Counted from the first letter of the stretch, positions 10,501 to 19,869 are shown. The stretch is 64,000 nucleotides of DNA from JAXLWB01 sp046328715 (GCA_046328715.1 JAXLWB010000013.1:159988-223987), one strand, 5' to 3'. Numbers and translations are program-made. Notes: generated by a model from the letters alone, not told the origin.

Positions 10501-10574
10501 ACTTTTGGTTTTGGCTTGTCTAGGTTAGGAGATTAGCGAACAACTCAATCTCCTAATCTCTCAATCTCTCAATC

Positions 10575-11687
10575 TCATCCCTTCAAAATCGCCAACATCC
10601 GCGCCAACACAATCTCCTCTTCCTCGTCGCTCAGAGCCCAAGGGTTGAGGTAGATGCCGTTGCTGCCCTCGCTGGAAACGGAGATGGCTGGTGAACCGTG
10701 GAGCAGTTCATCGACAATCTGGTCGCGACTTTTGCCGACTTTGCTGGCATCGATGCGCACCACAGCGCGCGGCAACGGTTGACCTGCCTCGTTGGGGAAG
10801 GAGCGCTGGGCATCGACGCCTGCCACTTTGTTGAGCGCTGCGCACCAGCCAGCCACCGTCTCTTCGTCTTGCGAGCGGCGCGCCTCCTCGTCATTGGCCA
10901 TGTAGAGTTCGACCGCTTTGAGCAGACCGACCATCTCCTCTTTGCCGACCTTCATCGGGCGACCAATGCTGTGATTGGGGCTACCGTTGGGGCGGATCGC
11001 TTCGATCAAGTCCTTGCGACCAAGCACCAGACCGGTCGGTTGGGGCCCGCGCAGATCCTTGCCGCCGCTGAAGACCGCCAAGGCTGCTCCCATCTGCGTC
11101 CACTTCCACAGATTTTCCTTGGGCGGCAGTTGCGCTGCACCATCAACCACCACCGGCACGTCGTAGCGGTTGGCAATCTCGATCACGGTTTCAATCGGCA
11201 GGTCGCCCCGTCCGCTCATGCCGCCTTGGAACCAGAAGATGGCGGCTGTCTTCTCATTGATGGCGTGTTCCAATTCCCAGAGATGGGTGGCGACTGCGCT
11301 GCCAATCTCGACAATCTTCACCCCAACCTGGCGCACCGCATGATCGTAGCCGTTGCGGTGAGACTTGTGGATGATCACTTCGTTCTTCAGCCCAGTTAGG
11401 TCAGGCAGTTGGGCAATTGCTGCCGGGTCGCCACGGGTGATGCAGGCGGCGGTGGCCAAGGCCAAGCCAGCGGCAGCACCCGAGCTGACATAGCAGGCTT
11501 CGTTGTGGGTCAATTGGGCAATCCGTTCGCCCACGGCACGCTGCAACTCCGGCAGATCGATAAAGTGGCGAGCGGCTTCGGCCATCGCTGCCACCACTTC
11601 CGGCGGCATCAATGAACCACCGAGACGGGTCAGCGTAGCATTGGCATTGATCAACGGGCGCACGCCCAGTTGGTCGTAGATGGACAT
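10575..11687 (-). CDS. SelA/DgaE-like PLP-dependent lyase or transferase
   Basis: 370 residues, fold-type I PLP enzyme. Visible features are the N-terminal INANATLTRLGGSLMPPEV typical of the SelA-like subfamily, the PLP pyridine-nitrogen aspartate D182 in VVVDGAAQLPP, and the Schiff-base lysine K210 in FSGGKDLRGPQPTG. At 370 residues it is shorter than true selenocysteine synthase SelA, and no selB, selC or selD is nearby. A catabolic role such as D-glucosaminate-6-phosphate ammonia-lyase (DgaE) or a related beta-eliminating lyase is more likely. Such lyases release an enamine/imine, the substrate class of the RidA-like protein encoded upstream. It lies 154 bp after the SDR fusion gene on the same strand. 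The exact substrate is unknown. Confidence 0.82.
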   Translation of the reverse strand: MSIYDQLGVRPLINANATLTRLGGSLMPPEVVAAMAEAARHFIDLPELQRAVGERIAQLTHNEACYVSSGAAAGLALATAACITRGDPAAIAQLPDLTGLKNEVIIHKSHRNGYDHAVRQVGVKIVEIGSAVATHLWELEHAINEKTAAIFWFQGGMSGRGDLPIETVIEIANRYDVPVVVDGAAQLPPKENLWKWTQMGAALAVFSGGKDLRGPQPTGLVLGRKDLIEAIRPNGSPNHSIGRPMKVGKEEMVGLLKAVELYMANDEEARRSQDEETVAGWCAALNKVAGVDAQRSFPNEAGQPLPRAVVRIDASKVGKSRDQIVDELLHGSPAISVSSEGSNGIYLNPWALSDEEEEIVLARMLAILKG

Positions 11688-11841
11688 AGGGTAGGTTTCC
11701 TTATTTGATTGAGAGAAATTGAAGGTGAGAGTGAGGAGTGAAACGTGATGCGTGAATTTTCATTGCTCTCCATTCGGGAACTGACGAGCACAAAATAGAG
11801 AAAGGAAATTATTTCATGCATCACGCATCACGTTTCACTCT

Positions 11842-13377
11842 TCATTTTTTAAGCCAATCCTCGAACAGATCGCGCGGCTGCCAACCCAGCAACTGTTTGG
11901 CTTTCTGGGTGCGAAAGACAGCGTGCGGTAGATCGGTGCCGATGTGCATGTATTCATAGGGGGAGGGCAACGATTGGACTTCGAGCGCACAGCGCAGAGC
12001 CCGCGCCGCATCTTCCCAGGAGACGCTGAGCGGGCTGACGAGATATTGCCCGACATTGACTGTGGGATTGAGAAATTGGCAGAAGGTGAGCGTGGGCACA
12101 ATCAGGTCGTAAGTCTCGGCAAAGCTGCGCACCATCTCCTGCCCACATAATTTGCTCAGGAAATAAACCCACTCCACCCCTGGCCGCGCTGGCACATCAT
12201 CGACCACATCGGTGTCCCAACCATAACCAAGCCCGCTGCTATCGCCAAGTTGAAAGGGACCGGTATGGACCACTTTGCGAATGCCATGTGCCACGGCTGC
12301 TTTCATCACATTGTAGGCCCCAATCGCATTGACACGGTAGGCATCGCCGGGATCGCTGCGCAAGACGGAAAGGTTAATGATTGCATCCATGCCCTCGCAG
12401 GCGGCCATCACCTGATCGGGGTCGCGCACATCGACTTGTCGCCACTCATGCGGAGCCTGCGGACGCTCGGTCGGTATCGGTGCCCCTGGCGACTGCGGAT
12501 TGGGGTTGGCCAACAGTTCGTCGATGCCCTTGATGTCGGCCAAACGCAGGGTGTAATCGCCCATCAACTCCGCAGTCGTCGCCACGGCGAGTGGACCGCC
12601 AGCGCCGAAGATGACGACGTTGCGGATTGTGGCGGGTGCCCATTCCGGGCGCGGATTGCGGATTGCGGTTTGCACCCCACCTCCCCCGCTCCTCATCTCC
12701 TCATCCTTCGATTGAGCGAAATCTCGCTGCGGCTGCCAGTTAAATGGCTCCGTCTTGGCGCGGGTCAGCGGCCAGCGGCTGCGTGGATCGGCGGAGACGA
12801 TGTGGAAAATTTGCCAGCCAGTCGGGGTGATTTCAAGTGCACGCAGGACTGCGGCGACTGCGTCCTCAACATGCAGCCAGCGAGGATCATAGGGCTTGCC
12901 GGCGATGGCGGCATCGTCCACCACTTCGCCGAGACGCAGACAGATAGCGGGCAGACGAGTTGAGCGGGCGATCTCACGGGTAGAAAGTTCGCCAAGCCAG
13001 GCACAAAAATGATCCACATTCGGCTGCGTCCGGGGTCGCCATGTCTCATCGACCTTGAGTCCTTCGGGCATACTTTCGTATAGACGCAATGAACTCGCCA
13101 CAATGACCCGTTTGACGCCAGCGTTGGCGGCTGGCTGGAGCAGATGCCAGGTGCCACGGGCGGCATGGTCAATCGAATGATGGTCGGCTTCCAGGCGTGT
13201 GTAGAGCGGAGCCAGATGGATGATCGTCTCGACCCCTTCAAGCAGATTGGCGCAGACGGCAGGATCGCGCAGGTCACCGCTCTCCCGATCCACGACTGTA
13301 ACATCGGCCTGCTCTGCCAGGGCTTGGGTTAAACGCTGACCTAGTAAACTTTGTCCCCCAGTAATCAGAATTCTCAT
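11842..13377 (-). CDS. Tandem fusion of two NAD-dependent epimerase/dehydratase (extended SDR) domains
   Basis: 511 residues from the ATG at 13377, one base after the stop of the RidA-like gene, so translation is likely coupled. Domain 1 (about 1-235) starts MRILITGGQSLLGQ, a GxxGxxG-type NAD-binding turn, and continues with an SSLRLYES-type active-site region. Domain 2 (about 275-511) restarts with RNVVIFGAGGPLAVATTAELM and ends with a typical SDR C-terminus (KQLLGWQPRDLFEDWLKK). In domain 2 the YxxxK of classical SDRs may be YFLSK. The linker at about residues 235-270 (RSGGGGVQTAIRNPRPEW) is encoded by a GGATTGC heptamer repeat. Two SDR domains in one chain are unusual for this family. The substrate is probably a sugar or sugar acid shared with the neighbouring lyase (inference). 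Confidence 0.85.
   Translation of the reverse strand: MRILITGGQSLLGQRLTQALAEQADVTVVDRESGDLRDPAVCANLLEGVETIIHLAPLYTRLEADHHSIDHAARGTWHLLQPAANAGVKRVIVASSLRLYESMPEGLKVDETWRPRTQPNVDHFCAWLGELSTREIARSTRLPAICLRLGEVVDDAAIAGKPYDPRWLHVEDAVAAVLRALEITPTGWQIFHIVSADPRSRWPLTRAKTEPFNWQPQRDFAQSKDEEMRSGGGGVQTAIRNPRPEWAPATIRNVVIFGAGGPLAVATTAELMGDYTLRLADIKGIDELLANPNPQSPGAPIPTERPQAPHEWRQVDVRDPDQVMAACEGMDAIINLSVLRSDPGDAYRVNAIGAYNVMKAAVAHGIRKVVHTGPFQLGDSSGLGYGWDTDVVDDVPARPGVEWVYFLSKLCGQEMVRSFAETYDLIVPTLTFCQFLNPTVNVGQYLVSPLSVSWEDAARALRCALEVQSLPSPYEYMHIGTDLPHAVFRTQKAKQLLGWQPRDLFEDWLKK
12651..12673. repeat. GGATTGC heptamer repeat inside the SDR-SDR linker
   Basis: Two perfect GGATTGC units (12653-12666) followed by GGTTTGC, with a further GCGGATTGTGG about 30 bp earlier at 12622. 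The minus-strand reading gives Ala-Ile-Arg-Asn-Pro, the same string encoded by the longer array in glyQS at 56885. Confidence 0.7.
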
Positions 13378-13378
13378 C

Positions 13379-14104
13379 TTATAACCACTCTTCCCGATAA
13401 GTGCAGCGCACATCCACTTCAAATGAGAGTCCTTCAATCGGCGGCAGACTGTAATACCAGCGTGCGCCATGCAGCCCTTCGCAGTGCATGATCTTGAGTA
13501 AGTTGACATGCATCGGTTCTGCCGTATAGAAGTTAGTTGCCGTGACCGTGGCGGCATCCACCCCCAAATTCTGCATAGCAGCGGCTAACTCGTTCCAGAC
13601 AAAGCGCGCCTTGGTGCGCAGTCCTTCGGCACTGGTATCGCCAGCCGCCACCGGCCCCTGATCATCGACATCGGCGGCACCGGAAACCACAAAGGTCTTC
13701 TGCGTGCGCACTGAAGGCAGCGTATAGGAGAAGGCATAGAGTGCCACTTCGTTCGGTGGGGTACTCACAGGCGCAACATTCGAGCGGGTCATCGGCGTCA
13801 CGCCGTCCATACGCACACCCATAGCATCGAGCTTGGCCACATAAGAGTTATTGAACTCGGCGAATCCCGCATTGGTAAAGGGCTTGGGTGAACGCAATTC
13901 GGCACCACATAAGGCGTCCACGGGTCGTCCGATCGATTTCAGATAGGCCACCGCAGCGTCAAAGCCCTGGGCAAAGGGCAAGGGTTTGAAAAAGGCGGCG
14001 TGGACAATTTCAAAGCCTGCTGCGGCCACCACACCATCGCCAAAGGCAATGCGGTGAGGCAGGTAATGGTAACCGCCAGCGGGATGCAAAGTAAGTTGAG
14101 TCAT
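13379..14104 (-). CDS. RidA/YjgF-like protein with N-terminal extension
   Basis: 241 residues. The C-terminal ~130 residues carry the YjgF/RidA fold pattern (TFVVSGAADVDDQGPV, then TKARFVWNELAAAMQNLGV, then GARWYYSLPPIEGLSFEVDVR). The last arginine-aromatic-Pro region is the usual substrate pocket at the trimer interface. The first ~100 residues look like a second, diverged copy or a related barrel. RidA proteins hydrolyse reactive 2-enamines/imines made by PLP enzymes, so the SelA/DgaE-like lyase two genes downstream is a logical partner. It is the first gene of the operon, with AGGA six bases before the ATG and the SDR fusion starting one base after its stop. Confidence 0.75.
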   Translation of the reverse strand: MTQLTLHPAGGYHYLPHRIAFGDGVVAAAGFEIVHAAFFKPLPFAQGFDAAVAYLKSIGRPVDALCGAELRSPKPFTNAGFAEFNNSYVAKLDAMGVRMDGVTPMTRSNVAPVSTPPNEVALYAFSYTLPSVRTQKTFVVSGAADVDDQGPVAAGDTSAEGLRTKARFVWNELAAAMQNLGVDAATVTATNFYTAEPMHVNLLKIMHCEGLHGARWYYSLPPIEGLSFEVDVRCTYREEWL

Positions 14105-14355
14105 AATTTCCTCTCGAAATCAGAATTGGAGGTTGGAGAGTAAAGAGCAAAGCCTGGAGATTTCACTATTTTACAGGCTGGAAGGTCAATCTGCAATTTA
14201 GATAGAGTACAAGCCTTAGTGTTTCGATTTTTACCATCTCGCGTCTGTTTCTGCTGTCGTAGATTGATTGAAGAGTTGCAAAGCTATGATAAAATGGGCG
14301 TAGACATAAATCTATGTCAAAGAAACAACGAATAGATGCTAATTGGGTTGTGTAA

Positions 14356-14919
14356 ATGGCAGGCAACTTTCCTACCGACGAAGATCGAATGATTTACCGA
14401 TTGATAAACGCACAGTGAGTGGTGTTTTGACTACGGGCAAAATTTCTACGCCAGCAAAAAAGTTGTTTGATGAAGCGAATATTGCATGGGCGGAAAATAT
14501 CCCCGAAAAACGCTTTATGAATGTTGATGGATTGGAGGTATTGTAATGCTTGATATTAGTTTATATTCCACCAACGGGAAATCTCCTTTGACCATCAATG
14601 TGACGAAAACTTTTATCAATGGTTGCTTCAAAGTGATTTTGCAGAAATCGGGGTAGCGCGTCCTCATCTGATCCAAATTGATGGCGAAACGGTTGAGCTA
14701 GAGGTTGTTGATTTAGAAAAAGGCAATGTTAGTAACCGGCAACGATTTCGAGAGTTCCTGCTAGAGGTGATTGCTCAAGAATCAAGCACTATGTTGCAGC
14801 AGTTGGGTGAAGCACCCTCGCCAGAAAAATACCAACACTGCACGTACAAACTGAGGACCCTACAGCAACTTCGAATCGGTATTGAAGATAGAAGCTATCA
14901 ATTTCTCCAAAGGGTGTAA
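14356..14919 (+). pseudogene. Remnants of one or two small genes
   Basis: A frame opening MAGNFPTDEDRMIYRLINAQ stops after 20 codons. Sense then continues in another frame as LTTGKISTPAKKLFDEANIAWAENI... to a stop at 14546. The TAATG at 14544-14548 would couple to a second gene whose first codons (MLDISLYSTNG) are out of frame with the well-formed remainder (FDHQCDENFYQWLLQSDF... to 14919). Codon-level sense across frames suggests a two-gene cassette inactivated by frameshifts. Lower GC than the neighbours hints at foreign origin. I cannot name the family. Confidence 0.5.
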
Positions 14920-15107
14920 AGGAGAAGCATTGAGTATCTGTACAGCGTGTGTAACGGACGCTGCACCCTTTTCCTCAATTTTATTTAGAGCGGGTTTAAC
15001 TTCGCAAACTTACTGACCTTCCAGTACAATGCGACGGGTACGATTGATCATTTCGTATCTGAAGTGCAGACAACCTGTATTGTATCTATGGTTCGTAAGA
15101 TTCGCTC

Positions 15108-16937
15108 ATGTCCAAAACTGCCCAATCCCTGATTGCTTTTCTCCTGAGTCTCAGTTTATTGACCTCCTGCGCCCCGATCAGTGCCGGTCGCTTTGCGCTA
15201 CCAGGCGCAGAGCCACCGGATCTGCCTACGCCGTCGGGCTTGCCCAAACCGGTGCAAGTGCCAGCCTTAGCCATTGCTCAGCCTGTGGTTGCACCAGCGG
15301 GCAGTGAAGCTACCAGCACGGTTGCCCCGACGCCGATTCCGGTCATTATTGCCCCAACACCGTTGCCGCCACCGCCACTGCCTTCGCCCACGCCAGAGAC
15401 AATCTCGGGCCCGGTCTCCGTGGCACTTGATCCGGCGCTGCCCGGTGAGTTGGCCAACCCGTTGCGCGATGTCTTGGGCCGCATCTCGACCCTTGATACA
15501 CAAAGTGGCGCGCAGCCCCTCTCTGTAGTCGATGCGCTGGAGCAGGCAGGATCTCGAATTACCTTGGCTGGTTTGGCACAGCCAGGCTTTGATCTATGGG
15601 AACGTTACTACGCCGTGGTGGTGCCCTTCAACACGATCCAGGACAATATCTCGCTGGCCGATCTGCAACAACGTTGGCAAGGTGGCGGCAATCTGGTGAC
15701 GACACCCGATGTAACGATGCTATCAGTGGTTTTGGGACAAGGTTCGGCAGCCACAGTTGATCCATCCGATTTGTTGGGTGTTTTGTCCGCTGATCGCAAT
15801 GTCGTGGGGATCGTGTCCTTTGATCAGCTTGACCCAACCTTGAAGGTTTTGACTGTGGATGGAGCCAATGTGCTCTATAACTGGTTGCAGCCTGGGCAGT
15901 ATCCACTGGGTGCCGCCGTGAAGGTGGATGGAGTCGGTGCTTCGTTGCTGGCCCCGTTGCTGCGTGGTGCGATCCAGCCTGTGACTAACCGGGATCGCAA
16001 CCACCTTACCGCACTGATGATGACGGGTGTCACAGCGATGGCGCGTGCCACAGCGGCGGTGATGGAGCGTAAAGGCTACGATTACCCAGCCCAGATCATT
16101 GGTCCAACTCTGGCCCAGGCCGATATTACCCACATCAGCAACGAGATTCCCTTTTTGGATGACTGTGTGGTCAATAACACGGAAAACAATCTCACCCTCT
16201 GTAGCAAACCTGAATATTGGGCCGCTTTGGCCGCCAGCGGTGCCGACATCATTGGCCTCAGCGGCAATCACGTCAATGACTTTGGGCGGGATGGCGCACG
16301 CCGTTCGCTCACCTGGTACAAAGAGAACAATGTCTCGATTTATGGCAGTGGCTTTACGCCGGACGAAGCCTGTGCACCGCTGCTCTGGGTCGATCATGGC
16401 AATCGTTTTGCCTTTATCGCTGCCTTGGCCTTTGGGCCGGAGAATGCCTGGGTCACTGATACAGAACCAGGAGCCTGCTACTATTACCAATACAAGGATC
16501 GGCTGATTGGCGAGATCCAGCAACTGGCCCAGCAGGTGGATGTCGTAGCCATCGAATTACAATTTGAGGAAACGTACAACCCCTGGCCGATTCCACCCCA
16601 GATTGCTGAATTCCGTGAACTGCGGGCTGCTGGTGCACAGATCGTGACCGGGGTGCAAAGCCATGTGCCGCAGTCGTTGGAACCCTATGGTGACCAGGAA
16701 GCAGGCGGCAAGGGTATCATTGTCTATGGACTGGGCAATCTCTATTTCGACCAAATGTGGAGTTGGGATACGCGCAGTGAACTCTACGTCCGCCACACAA
16801 TCTACAATGGCAAACTGATCAGTACCGAAATCCTGACCGGCGTGCTCGAAGATTACGCCCAACCACGCTGGGCGACGCCGGAAGAACGGGCGTTGATCTT
16901 AGGGACGATCTTTGATGCAGCACCGGCGAAGCCGTGA
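15108..16937 (+). CDS. CapA-family (PGA_cap metallophosphatase-like) lipoprotein
   Basis: 609 residues. A lipoprotein signal peptide ends in LLTSC (C21), so the protein should be tethered to the outer face of the membrane. A Pro-rich linker and a ~200-residue N-terminal region of unknown fold (FNTIQDNISLADLQQRW, like a solute-binding lobe) follow. The C-terminal half is the CapA/poly-gamma-glutamate-synthesis fold: NEIPFLDDC, GLSGNHVNDFG (the GNH metal motif), VAIELQFEE, GVQSHVPQ and VYGLGNLYFDQ. CapA-like proteins are calcineurin-like metal enzymes linked to polyglutamate capsules, but many members have other, unknown substrates. No capB or capC is nearby, so capsule synthesis is not implied. 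It is followed by a hairpin and converges on the ABC-2 genes. Confidence 0.85.
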   Translation: MSKTAQSLIAFLLSLSLLTSCAPISAGRFALPGAEPPDLPTPSGLPKPVQVPALAIAQPVVAPAGSEATSTVAPTPIPVIIAPTPLPPPPLPSPTPETISGPVSVALDPALPGELANPLRDVLGRISTLDTQSGAQPLSVVDALEQAGSRITLAGLAQPGFDLWERYYAVVVPFNTIQDNISLADLQQRWQGGGNLVTTPDVTMLSVVLGQGSAATVDPSDLLGVLSADRNVVGIVSFDQLDPTLKVLTVDGANVLYNWLQPGQYPLGAAVKVDGVGASLLAPLLRGAIQPVTNRDRNHLTALMMTGVTAMARATAAVMERKGYDYPAQIIGPTLAQADITHISNEIPFLDDCVVNNTENNLTLCSKPEYWAALAASGADIIGLSGNHVNDFGRDGARRSLTWYKENNVSIYGSGFTPDEACAPLLWVDHGNRFAFIAALAFGPENAWVTDTEPGACYYYQYKDRLIGEIQQLAQQVDVVAIELQFEETYNPWPIPPQIAEFRELRAAGAQIVTGVQSHVPQSLEPYGDQEAGGKGIIVYGLGNLYFDQMWSWDTRSELYVRHTIYNGKLISTEILTGVLEDYAQPRWATPEERALILGTIFDAAPAKP

Positions 16938-16971
16938 AGGAATGACAAGATGAGTTGCATATGCATCTTGT

Positions 16972-17105
16972 CATCTTGGGACACTGCTAGCGAAATCGTT
17001 GCTCGATTAAAATCGGCTGCTGACACCGAGAAGCGCCCTCAGGCACTTCTCGGTGTCAGCAAGGGAATTGATTCCCTTTTTGAATTCGCCAGCAGTATCA
17101 TCTTG
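16972..17105. repeat. ~135-bp imperfect cruciform element, copy 1
   Basis: Outer arms: ACTGCTAGCGAA (16983-16994) with TTCGCCAGCAGT (17085-17096). Inner stem: GCTGACACCGAGAAG (17019-17033) with CTTCTCGGTGTCAGC (17046-17060), perfect over 15 bp. A small GATTAAAATC palindrome sits on the left arm. The element lies between the convergent CapA and ABC-ATPase genes and may also act as a terminator. A related copy is at 61261-61388. Confidence 0.7.
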
Positions 17106-18105
17106 TTTTCTTGTCATCCCCACCCGGCTCTAACAAGCGCTCCTCATAAATCCTGCGCACCGTATCCTCGATCTCCGGCTCGCGCACGCTGAGGTCGCGG
17201 ATGCGGTAACGGGCGGAGATGCGGCTGATCAGTTCCGATGCGCTGATCCGTTGGCGGTCAAACTGGTAGACGACACGTTGACCCTGTCGCTCCACCACCT
17301 CGGCATCTTCCACATCCACTGCGGGATACTCCTCAGCCAGATCGACGAGCAGACTGCGTTTGCCGCCAAAGCGCTGTTGTAATGTCTCCAATTTCCCATC
17401 AAAGAGCAGATGGCCATGATCGATGATCATCACCCGTTGGCAAAGCTTCTCCACGTCGGAGAGATCGTGGGTGGTGAGCAGCACGGTGGTTCCTCGTTCG
17501 CGGTTGATGGTGGCGATAAAGTGGCGGATACGCTCCTTGGCCACCACGTCCAATCCAATTGTCGGCTCGTCGAGAAAGAGCAGCACCGGATCGTGCAACA
17601 TGGCGGCGCAGAGATCGGCGCGCATCCGTTGGCCTAACGAGAGGGAACGTACAGGCGATTGCAGAAAGCTATCCATCTCCAGAATCGCACGGAATTCGGC
17701 TAGATTGTGCTGAAACCGTTCATTGGGCACCCGATAGATATGTTGCAGTAACTCCAACGACTCGATCACCGGCAAATCCCACCAGAGCGTAGTGCGCTGC
17801 CCAAAGACAGCACCAATACGAGAGACATATTGCTCACGCTGCTTCCACGGCACGTAGCCATTCACCTGCAGCAGACCCGCCGTCGGCACCAGCAGCCCGG
17901 TGAGCATCTTGATCGTGGTCGATTTGCCCGCTCCATTGGGGCCAAGGTAGCCAACCAGTTCACCCGCTTGCACAGTAAAGGTAATCTCGTCCACAGCGCG
18001 CACTACCGTCGCATCACTGGAGAGCAATCCGCGAAATGCGCCCCACAGCCCACGCCGATGTTTGTTTACTTTGAAGTGCTTTTGAAGGTTTTCGACTTGA
18101 ATCAT
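17098..18105 (-). CDS. ABC-2 type transporter ATP-binding protein
   Basis: 335 residues from the ATG at 18105 (a TTG at 18135 is an alternative). Walker A GPNGAGKST at about 55-63, signature LSLGQ at about 155-159, Walker B VLLFLDEP at about 174-181 and the switch histidine in TTHDLSDVEKL are all present. The long insertion before the P-loop and the C-terminal ~90-residue domain are typical of the ATPases paired with DUF990/ABC2_membrane_6 permeases (daunorubicin- or bacitracin-export-like). It should energise the two permeases encoded upstream on the same strand (18172-18990 and 19071-19862). The cargo is unknown; drug, lipid or antimicrobial export are the usual roles. Confidence 0.93.
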   Translation of the reverse strand: MIQVENLQKHFKVNKHRRGLWGAFRGLLSSDATVVRAVDEITFTVQAGELVGYLGPNGAGKSTTIKMLTGLLVPTAGLLQVNGYVPWKQREQYVSRIGAVFGQRTTLWWDLPVIESLELLQHIYRVPNERFQHNLAEFRAILEMDSFLQSPVRSLSLGQRMRADLCAAMLHDPVLLFLDEPTIGLDVVAKERIRHFIATINRERGTTVLLTTHDLSDVEKLCQRVMIIDHGHLLFDGKLETLQQRFGGKRSLLVDLAEEYPAVDVEDAEVVERQGQRVVYQFDRQRISASELISRISARYRIRDLSVREPEIEDTVRRIYEERLLEPGGDDKKTR

Positions 18106-18171
18106 GATGAGAGTTGAAAAGTGAAAAAGCGGCAAAGTAACTCGTATACTTTGCCACTTTGCTGCTTTGTC

Positions 18172-18990
18172 CTATGTCCCTGTACTTTGATAATGACGAA
18201 TCCCGAAGCGCCAAAATGCCAATGCTAGCGCCAGAATGCCAATGCCGACGACGGGCGAGAGAAAGGGCATAAAGGCGGGCAAGCCAAAGGGATCGGGTTT
18301 GTTGAGAAAGTAGAGCGCCGGGTAATAGTTGAGAAAGATGGCGGGCACGACATAGGTAAAGGTATAGCGCAGCCAGTCGGGGTAAATGTGCATGGGATAG
18401 GCCATCATTTCGCTGCCGCCATAGGTGAGGATATTCATCGCCTCGACCGAATCCACTGTCCAAAAGGTGAAGGTGGCACCGATCACAAAGAGTCCACCAA
18501 AAAAGCCGATCAACCCGACAATGACCCAGGGTAGATAGAGTATTTTGCCCCAACTCCATTCGATCTGGGCCAGGTTGAGCGCCACGATAAAGATCGCCAC
18601 CCCGTTCGCAATCCGCCCTAAGCGACGCAGCAGGAACTCCTTACCCAGCACCTGTGCGGTCACGTTGAGCGGACGCAAAAGCAATTGGTCAAAGCTGCCC
18701 AATCGCACACTCTGCCCAAAGTTGCTGGGGTCAAAACCACTGAAGATCATGTCCATCAGCCCAAAGGCAAATTCCACCGTACCCCACAAAAAAGCCACTT
18801 CGCCCAATGTCCAACCGCCCAAGTTCGAAAAGCGCTGAAAGATCAAACTCAAGGCGGCAAAATACATACTCATCGTCACCAGCGTCGAGACAAGGTCGAG
18901 CAGAAAAGACGTACGATACTGCATCTGCGAACGTACCTGAATCGCAATCAAACGCCGATAGATGGCTAGATTGAAGAGAAGTTTGCGCAT
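18172..18990 (-). CDS. ABC-2 family permease (ABC2_membrane_6/DUF990-like), subunit 1
   Basis: 272 residues with about six membrane segments and the family features QVRSQMQYRTSFLLDL near the N-terminus, LGSFDQLLLRPLNV in the middle cytoplasmic loop and a PxxxYP region near MHIYPDWLRYTFTYVVPAIFLNYYPALYFL. Together with the second permease it should form a heterodimeric channel driven by the downstream ATPase, 66 nt away. Gene order permease-permease-ATPase on one strand supports an operon. No cargo-specific feature is visible. Confidence 0.9.
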   Translation of the reverse strand: MRKLLFNLAIYRRLIAIQVRSQMQYRTSFLLDLVSTLVTMSMYFAALSLIFQRFSNLGGWTLGEVAFLWGTVEFAFGLMDMIFSGFDPSNFGQSVRLGSFDQLLLRPLNVTAQVLGKEFLLRRLGRIANGVAIFIVALNLAQIEWSWGKILYLPWVIVGLIGFFGGLFVIGATFTFWTVDSVEAMNILTYGGSEMMAYPMHIYPDWLRYTFTYVVPAIFLNYYPALYFLNKPDPFGLPAFMPFLSPVVGIGILALALAFWRFGIRHYQSTGT

Positions 18991-19070
18991 GTGAATTTAG
19001 TAAGGCAGTAGGACAGTAGGAAAGTAGACAGTTTTCACTGACTCACTGCCCTACTCTCGCTATCCACCGA

Positions 19071-19862
19071 TTACCCTCCTTGAATGACCAATTGACGGAC
19101 GCCCGAGCGCAAAATCCATTGACATAGTGCAATTAAGAGCGCGATCCAAAAGAGTTGCATCAAGAGCGCTTGCAGCATGGCTGACCCGGACGACACGCCC
19201 AGGTAGATCTCGACGGATGTATTGACCATGGATGGAAAGGGCGTAAAATGGCTCAAGGTGATAAACCAATCGGGAAAGAAGCGTAATGGCAGGTAAAAGC
19301 CAGAAAGCACCCAGGGCAAGCCGAAGGCAAAACGTCCAAACCCTTTGGCATCAGGCGACCAAAAGGCTGCCAGGTTGACCAGAAAACGCCAGCTAAAGCC
19401 CAACAACCAACCCAAGATCATCGAAAGCAGAAAGGCCAGCCACTGTATGGCACTGTGCGGCAGCGTAATTCGCACAAATAGTGCGTAGACCAGCATCAAC
19501 GTCACCCCGCGCAAGAGCAAGGCGGCGGCACAGCGGCCAAAGTCACGTGCCAGCCACATGCGGAAATAGCTGAGTGGTTTGAGCAAGTCTGCCGAAATCT
19601 CACCGCTGTAGACCGAATTCATCAACTCGTACCAGCCAAAGATGCTCAAATAGGCAATGCTGGCTTGCGTCAGCCCGGTATAGGTGATCGCATCCTGGAC
19701 GCTATAGCCAGCGACTTCGCTCCGGCTGCCATAGAGCGCCAGTAATACGGTCAACCGTAGCAGCCCAAAAAAGAGATTGGTTGCCAGCCCGGCCAGTGTA
19801 GCGGCACGATAGGTCAGTTGTCGTTGAAAGGCAAGTCGAGCCAGTTCCCAAAAGAGGCGCAT
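19071..19862 (-). CDS. ABC-2 family permease (ABC2_membrane_6/DUF990-like), subunit 2
   Basis: 263 residues from the ATG at 19862 (MRLFWELARLAFQRQLTYRAATLAGL); the longer frame to 19919 is not supported. About six membrane segments, with the loop YSGEISADLLKPLSYFRMWLARDFGR corresponding to the LGSFDQLLLRP loop of the sister permease. It is the first gene of the exporter operon. No Shine-Dalgarno precedes the ATG; instead TATAAT ends seven bases before it, so the mRNA is probably leaderless. Confidence 0.88.
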   Translation of the reverse strand: MRLFWELARLAFQRQLTYRAATLAGLATNLFFGLLRLTVLLALYGSRSEVAGYSVQDAITYTGLTQASIAYLSIFGWYELMNSVYSGEISADLLKPLSYFRMWLARDFGRCAAALLLRGVTLMLVYALFVRITLPHSAIQWLAFLLSMILGWLLGFSWRFLVNLAAFWSPDAKGFGRFAFGLPWVLSGFYLPLRFFPDWFITLSHFTPFPSMVNTSVEIYLGVSSGSAMLQALLMQLFWIALLIALCQWILRSGVRQLVIQGG

Positions 19863-19869
19863 AGGGAGG

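Noticed and set aside
10575..11687. True selenocysteine synthase (selA)
   Set aside because: Shorter than SelA, no selB/selC/selD nearby and no UGA-interrupted gene noticed; the operon context is catabolic.
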